64,000 nucleotides of DNA. It comes from Mucilaginibacter sp. cycad4. Its GTDB lineage: Bacteria > Bacteroidota > Bacteroidia > Sphingobacteriales > Sphingobacteriaceae. The stretch covers positions 6,200,001 to 6,264,000 of the forward strand of contig NZ_CP139559.1 in assembly GCF_034263275.1 (NCBI RefSeq), given 5' to 3'. Below are positions 60,127-64,000 of the stretch, piece after piece. Within the stretch, counting starts at the first letter, position 1. Each line of letters opens with the position of its first letter. Under the pieces are notes generated by a model. That model saw nothing but the letters and a program-made list of their open reading frames with translations. It was not told where the DNA came from and ran no database searches. The position numbers and the translations under genes are program-made.

Positions 60127-60999
60127 TCAGTATTGTTCGGCAGGCAGGTCGTCGGCTTTATCGGTATGGATGCCAAATGCTTCTATACGTTCTAAGATGC
60201 CGGTTCCGTCTTTTCTTTCTTCAAGACTAAAATAGCACAACGCTATAGCAATGGTTGGGATAGCGTAAGTAAGCATCAGGATGTTTTGAAGCATACTGAA
60301 GAATATCATAATTGGCCACGAAACATATTTTAGTGAAACAAAAAGGCGTAGTGACGCAACAAGTGTTAGCGGCACAGTAGCAATTGAACTGCAAACACTT
60401 ACTATCAGCGAGCAAACAAATATGATCCCGAATACTGTCCACCAATAATCTTTAATAAGCTTAAAGCCTTTGTTAAAAGAGTAGTTAAAACTGGCATTTT
60501 CCATCACCATTATGGGCAATACCAGGTAAAATATAGGCATTAAATATATACCGGGTATAAAGCAAAACAGAAAACCAAGGCAGGTTAAGATCATCAACAG
60601 AAACGCAGACCCCAGCGAGCGAAAAAAATAATGTTTAAAATAATTCCATACATCCTGCGCGGTTGGCTTTTCTCCCTTTTTTTCCAGGTAAACGGCTACA
60701 AAGCAAAGGGTAGTTAAATAAATAAAAAACTGGCTTAATACGGTTACCAGGGCATTTGCAATAACGCCTAAACCTGCGTTAAGGCCACTATTATAATCAG
60801 ATATTTGAGTTGAAGCAGCACTGTCATAAATTGCAATTTGCGAAAATGCTGTAGTAGCAGTACCAACCAGCACAAAAAAGCCGCAGATAACGAGTAATGA
60901 CGAAAAAAGCGGTTTGAAATTCTGTTTCAGGAAGGTGAAGGTATCATTTATTATTTCGCCGAAATCACGGATCCTCCTCAGTTCAATAATATATTTCAT
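60127..60999 (-). CDS. Six-helix integral membrane protein of the MoxR cluster
   Basis: The 290-residue protein begins with a short cytosolic part (RRIRDFGEIINDTFTFLKQN), then about six helices (about 30-50, 80-105, 125-160, 180-210, 215-240, 240-262). It resembles the glycerophosphodiesterase-membrane-domain-like proteins often annotated in such clusters. It abuts the SpoIIM-type gene with no gap. Function unknown. Confidence 0.8.
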   Translation of the reverse strand: MKYIIELRRIRDFGEIINDTFTFLKQNFKPLFSSLLVICGFFVLVGTATTAFSQIAIYDSAASTQISDYNSGLNAGLGVIANALVTVLSQFFIYLTTLCFVAVYLEKKGEKPTAQDVWNYFKHYFFRSLGSAFLLMILTCLGFLFCFIPGIYLMPIFYLVLPIMVMENASFNYSFNKGFKLIKDYWWTVFGIIFVCSLIVSVCSSIATVPLTLVASLRLFVSLKYVSWPIMIFFSMLQNILMLTYAIPTIAIALCYFSLEERKDGTGILERIEAFGIHTDKADDLPAEQY

Positions 61000-61962
61000 T
61001 TAATGATCAGTGTTAGTATAGCTTAGGTTTTTATTCAATTTTGCAGGGTACAGTATCACATACCATATCATGAACAGTAACGATGAGGCTAATATAATAA
61101 TACTTAGCCAAACAGGCATTTCGGTATGCCGGGTTACAAAACTTTCAAAAAAAGCGGCTAATAATATGATAGGGATAAGGCCTACTGTAATTTTCAAGCC
61201 CTCAAGCGCCCCTTTTTTTAATGATTGCAGCCGCGTATATGTTTTAGGAAACAACAGGCTGTTACCAAGCACCAGCCCTGCGCCTCCGGCCACAATAAAC
61301 GACGACATTTCAAGCGTTCCATGGATCCAGATCACCAGGATGGATTGGATCCCCAGCCCCTTGCTGAAAAAATAGTATTGGAACGAGCCAAGCATAACCC
61401 CGTTCATCAAACTGGCGTACAATGAACCGACTGAAAAAAACAAGCCCATCACAAAAAAGCGCAGTTCAACATAAACGTTGTTGGCGGCTATCATCAAAAA
61501 CATAAGGCCTGATGAGCTGCTTTTATAAACCCCAAAAGGGTCGCCTTTAGCAATGTTATCATTGGTCATGTTCACATAATCATCGCCAAGGATAAGCCTC
61601 ACGAAATGATTATCATACTTGGCCGAAAGAACCCCCATGCAGGTAAAAATTGCAAAAAAGATGAGCGAATATAATAACTGCCTGCGGTACTGAAAAAACA
61701 GCAGCGGCAATTCGTATCGCCAGAAAATGGCAAACCGGTTGCTTTTCTCCTTTTGATTTTTGTAGATGTCCTGGTGAAAGGTTGACGCAAGCCCGTTGAG
61801 GTACTTTGTTGTATTTGATTGCGGAAAGAAAGTTTTGGAATAGGCGAGGTCGTCGGTAATGGCTATAAATGCGGCAGCAAGCTCGTCCGGGTCGGTTGGC
61901 TTATCGGTTTCATAAGCCTTCCATTTTTCGGTATTTTGTTTGATAAACAGCGCCTCACGCAT
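61000..61962 (-). CDS. SpoIIM-like (stage II sporulation protein M family) membrane protein
   Basis: The 320-residue protein has about five helices and the SpoIIM pattern: a soluble start (MREALFIKQNTEKWKAYE), helices around 90-110, 155-200 with ANNVYVELRFFVMGLFFSVG, HGTLEMSSFIVAGGAGLVLG, and 260-310. SpoIIM is part of the engulfment machinery in sporulators; in Bacteroidota the domain occurs in these MoxR-associated clusters and does not imply sporulation. It is the first gene of the minus-strand cluster and is divergent from the RDD gene. Confidence 0.88.
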   Translation of the reverse strand: MREALFIKQNTEKWKAYETDKPTDPDELAAAFIAITDDLAYSKTFFPQSNTTKYLNGLASTFHQDIYKNQKEKSNRFAIFWRYELPLLFFQYRRQLLYSLIFFAIFTCMGVLSAKYDNHFVRLILGDDYVNMTNDNIAKGDPFGVYKSSSSGLMFLMIAANNVYVELRFFVMGLFFSVGSLYASLMNGVMLGSFQYYFFSKGLGIQSILVIWIHGTLEMSSFIVAGGAGLVLGNSLLFPKTYTRLQSLKKGALEGLKITVGLIPIILLAAFFESFVTRHTEMPVWLSIIILASSLLFMIWYVILYPAKLNKNLSYTNTDH

Positions 61963-62039
61963 TTTTAAAAGCAGGTTTTATTTTTTGTTAAAATACTCAC
62001 AAATCTTTAATATACAATCATAATTTACACTAACAAATA

Positions 62040-62047
62040 TATCTTTG
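62040..62047 (+). promoter_or_regulatory. -7 box of the RDD gene
   Basis: TATCTTTG matches the consensus exactly and ends 5 nt before ATG 62053, so the transcript would be leaderless or nearly so. A -33 element is not clear. Confidence 0.5.
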
Positions 62048-62052
62048 TTAAG

Positions 62053-62787
62053 ATGCAAACCATAACCGTACACACAACACAAAACATTGATATAGACTAC
62101 GAGATCGCCGGGCTTGGCGAACGTATAGTTGCCCGCATAATTGATTACGCCATTTTCATTTCCTTTTACCTCATCTTTATTTTTTTGATTATTGGTAAAA
62201 TGCCCGAAACTGCGCTGGTTATCTGTGCAATTATAATGGCAGTGATATTTGTATTTTATGACCTGGCCTGCGAAACGCTGCTTAACGGTCAAAGTGTTGG
62301 CAAGCGGATTATGAAGATCCGGGTGATAAGCCTCAATGGCAACCGTCCCCGTTTTGGGCAGTACCTGTTAAGATGGCTGATGCGCATGGTTGATTTTGGT
62401 ATTACACTTAATCTTGGCGCGCTGCTTTGTGCCCTGGTAACCGAAAACGGTCAGCGCATAGGCGATGTGGTAGCCGGAACAGCCATGGTAAAAACACATC
62501 CGCGTACCAAAATTGATAACCTTACTTTCAGACCGGCCGGCGATGATTATGAACCTACTTTTAAAGAGGTAGCTGAACTAAACGACGACAATGTAAGGCT
62601 GATAGCCGATGTGATACACAATTACATGAAAACGCATAATGCCGTTGTGGTTTACAATATGGCGCTCAAATTAAAAGAACATCTGAAAATATCCACCCTG
62701 CCCCCGAATATGAATGACCTGCAGTTTTTACAGGCCATTATTAAAGATTACAGCCATGTAAGCGCCATGTCCGAGCCTTATCAATAA
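62053..62787 (+). CDS. RDD family membrane protein
   Basis: The 244-residue protein has an RDD domain: the Arg-Asp signature in GLGERIVARIIDYAIF, helices at about 35-52 and 57-75, then SVGKRIMKIRVISLNG and a third hydrophobic stretch about 110-130. A soluble C-terminal part follows (about 140-244) with helices. RDD proteins may transport small molecules or ions; the function here is unknown. It is divergent from the SpoIIM-type gene and is often linked to such clusters. Confidence 0.88.
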   Translation: MQTITVHTTQNIDIDYEIAGLGERIVARIIDYAIFISFYLIFIFLIIGKMPETALVICAIIMAVIFVFYDLACETLLNGQSVGKRIMKIRVISLNGNRPRFGQYLLRWLMRMVDFGITLNLGALLCALVTENGQRIGDVVAGTAMVKTHPRTKIDNLTFRPAGDDYEPTFKEVAELNDDNVRLIADVIHNYMKTHNAVVVYNMALKLKEHLKISTLPPNMNDLQFLQAIIKDYSHVSAMSEPYQ

Positions 62788-62839
62788 GCTAAGTTAACTC
62801 TATATAAAGCAAATTAACTTTGTGCATTCTGCGCTCAGC

Positions 62840-63184
62840 TTAAGATAAATGCGACATCTTTAAAAAATAGCTGATTAGCACAATACTGCCGTTTATCATA
62901 AATACCGTTTTCTTTATTACTGCTTTTTCGGTATCGAGCTTGAAAATTATATCGGCTATGCCGTAAATAAAAAACAGGATCAGTGGAATTGCTGCTGGGT
63001 ATAATAGAAAACTTTTTTGAAGATCGCCCTGAATAAGGGCTACTACCGACCGTTGAAAGCCACAGCCCGGGCAATCAATACCGGTAAGATATTTAAAAGG
63101 ACAAGGTAATAAATGCCCCTGCAGCCAGTGGATAAACCCCAACGGGCTGCAGGATGCATATATTATGGTATTATTTAGCCACAT
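62840..63184 (-). CDS. DUF2752 membrane protein
   Basis: The 114-residue protein has the DUF2752 pattern, CPFKYLTGIDCPGCGFQRSV with three Cys, then two or three hydrophobic helices (about 60-78, 92-110). The family is of unknown function. Its start shares one base with the stop of the DUF5684 gene (TAATG), so the two are coupled. It is convergent with the RDD gene. Confidence 0.85.
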   Translation of the reverse strand: MWLNNTIIYASCSPLGFIHWLQGHLLPCPFKYLTGIDCPGCGFQRSVVALIQGDLQKSFLLYPAAIPLILFFIYGIADIIFKLDTEKAVIKKTVFMINGSIVLISYFLKMSHLS

Positions 63185-63651
63185 TAATAGTTTTGTGGAG
63201 GATTTTGATTATTGAAAGGATCACGGTAATCGTTCGGATTAAATGCGGTACCTTGCGCTTCTTTGGCCGATGGGCCTAAATATTGGGCTCCACCAAAAGC
63301 TAAAATTGGGAAAAAGATAAAGGGTAAAAAAATACACCCAACTGTAAAACCTTCACTTTTTCCAAAACTTTTGTTGAGAAGATTTAATGCCCAAATACCA
63401 AAAATAGGAACGGTGCAAGGTATTAAAAACATGATTAGCCACCACATAGGTTTTCCAATAATTTCGAGCCATACTATAGCGCTATAAATAGGAATTATTG
63501 ATGCCCAACCTGGTTTACCCGCCTTGGTAAAAATTTTCCACATGCTAATAATTTGTATAAGACTGGTAATGATTAGTGGGATAAGCAATACGGCGAGGAA
63601 AGCCGCGACCATGCCATTCGACATGTCGGAAGAAGAAGTGTAAGAATCCAT
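63184..63651 (-). CDS. DUF5684-like membrane protein
   Basis: The 155-residue protein has four hydrophobic segments with the pattern KIFTKAGKPGWASIIPIY, W-rich helix ends (GKPMWWLIMFLIP) and KSFGKSEGFTVGCIFLPF, typical of DUF5684 proteins; it ends in a Pro/Asn-rich tail. Function unknown. It forms an operon with the DUF2752 gene, which is a common pair in Bacteroidota. Confidence 0.82.
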   Translation of the reverse strand: MDSYTSSSDMSNGMVAAFLAVLLIPLIITSLIQIISMWKIFTKAGKPGWASIIPIYSAIVWLEIIGKPMWWLIMFLIPCTVPIFGIWALNLLNKSFGKSEGFTVGCIFLPFIFFPILAFGGAQYLGPSAKEAQGTAFNPNDYRDPFNNQNPPQNY

Positions 63652-63779
63652 AATTTTGTTTAGTGTTTAAGTTTTAAGTGTTATTATTTGTTTAAGTTCA
63701 CTGCAAATTATAAATTATTTTTATCAAAACTACAAGGCGCAACGTATTTATTATAGAACCTGTAATTATAATTTATCAT

Positions 63780-63787
63780 TAATTTTG
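63780..63787 (+). promoter_or_regulatory. -7 box of the serine dehydratase gene
   Basis: TAATTTTG matches the consensus and ends 5 nt before the ATG, again implying a leaderless or very short-leader mRNA. Confidence 0.45.
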
Positions 63788-63792
63788 ACCTG

Positions 63793-64000
63793 ATGCAAAG
63801 AGAACAAATTTCGGTTTTTGATATGTTTAAGATAGGCATAGGCCCGTCGAGCTCGCATACGCTTGGCCCCTGGCGTGCCGCACAGCAGTTTGTGCAGTCG
63901 CTTGAGCAACAGGGAGTATTGCCGATAGTGCAGCAGGTTAAGATCTTATTATATGGCTCATTAGCCAAAACGGGGCATGGGCATGGTACGGATATAGCTA
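63793..64000 (+). CDS. sdaA: L-serine ammonia-lyase (5' part only)
   Basis: The frame opens at ATG 63793 and runs to the window edge without a stop (69 codons). It starts MQREQISVFDMFKIGIGPSS followed by SHTLGPWRAA, the classical L-serine dehydratase beta-domain opening, and continues LYGSLAKTGHGHGTD, also conserved. The enzyme is an iron-sulfur (4Fe-4S) lyase that turns L-serine into pyruvate and ammonia. The cluster ligands are outside the window. The family call is secure. Confidence 0.93.
   Translation, partial: MQREQISVFDMFKIGIGPSSSHTLGPWRAAQQFVQSLEQQGVLPIVQQVKILLYGSLAKTGHGHGTDIA

Noticed and set aside
61000..61962. Evidence for sporulation from the SpoIIM-type protein
   Set aside because: The domain is common in non-sporulating Bacteroidota MoxR clusters.

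Overview
The window is a chromosomal stretch from a member of the Bacteroidota, most likely Sphingobacteriaceae and probably Mucilaginibacter or a close relative. The signs are TAnnTTTG-type -7 promoter boxes close to start codons, almost no Shine-Dalgarno sequences, two proteins ending in type IX secretion (CHU_C / gliding-associated) sorting domains, a TonB-dependent receptor with a carboxypeptidase-like N-terminal domain, a YfiT-type DinB-fold protein, and many palindromic intergenic repeats typical of this family. The genus is inferred from gene style only. No rRNA, tRNA, CRISPR array, prophage or transposase gene was found.

Layout. 1-7.8 kb: pdxA (cut by the window edge), rsmA, a DUF4198 protein, a fused alpha/beta E1 of a 2-oxoacid dehydrogenase, an RsmI-like methylase overlapping a FAD monooxygenase. 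7.9-13.7 kb: a T9SS-sorted Ig-repeat protein, an acyltransferase, a LytS/LytTR two-component pair and miaE. 13.8-18.3 kb: an FKBP lipoprotein with a decayed neighbour copy, an SPFH protein, a DUF922 protease-like protein and dinB. 18.4-19.9 kb: an AT-richer two-gene cassette made of an OLD/RecF-like ATPase and a small protein with a TOPRIM-like motif pair, the best candidate for an undescribed (probably defence) system. 20-25 kb: a secreted FAD oxidoreductase, YfiT, an LMW-PTP-like protein and an acyl-CoA dehydrogenase-like flavoprotein. 24.7-28.1 kb: a thiamine uptake operon (TonB receptor plus PnuT) under a TPP riboswitch that carries an 86-nt repeat insertion inside the aptamer. 28.4-36.6 kb: aspS, a second FKBP lipoprotein, CapA, an NlpC/P60 peptidase, and pdhA and pdhC. 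36.7-40 kb: a trp leader peptide with attenuator followed by trpE, trpG and trpC, without trpD. 40.4-51.7 kb: a 1784-residue Ig-repeat surface protein, SGNH hydrolase, prolyl oligopeptidase, an outer-membrane barrel and lpxH. 52-55.6 kb: prfA and tex. 55.8-62 kb: a six-gene MoxR/DUF58/DUF4350/DUF4129/SpoIIM membrane cluster divergent from an RDD protein. 62.8-64 kb: DUF2752, DUF5684 and the start of an L-serine dehydratase.

The intergenic DNA is unusually structured. At least five repeat designs are visible: cloverleaf-like REP elements (4.5 and 36.0 kb), a 97-98-nt double hairpin (39.1 and 53.2 kb), a nested cluster at 22.5-22.9 kb, C5/G5 palindromes in the trp operon, and degenerate tandem heptamers. 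One palindrome at 14.5 kb appears to be split by a 206-bp MITE-like insertion with a 5-bp duplication. Some of these repeats reach into functional sequence: the TPP aptamer, the trpG coding region and the trpC leader.
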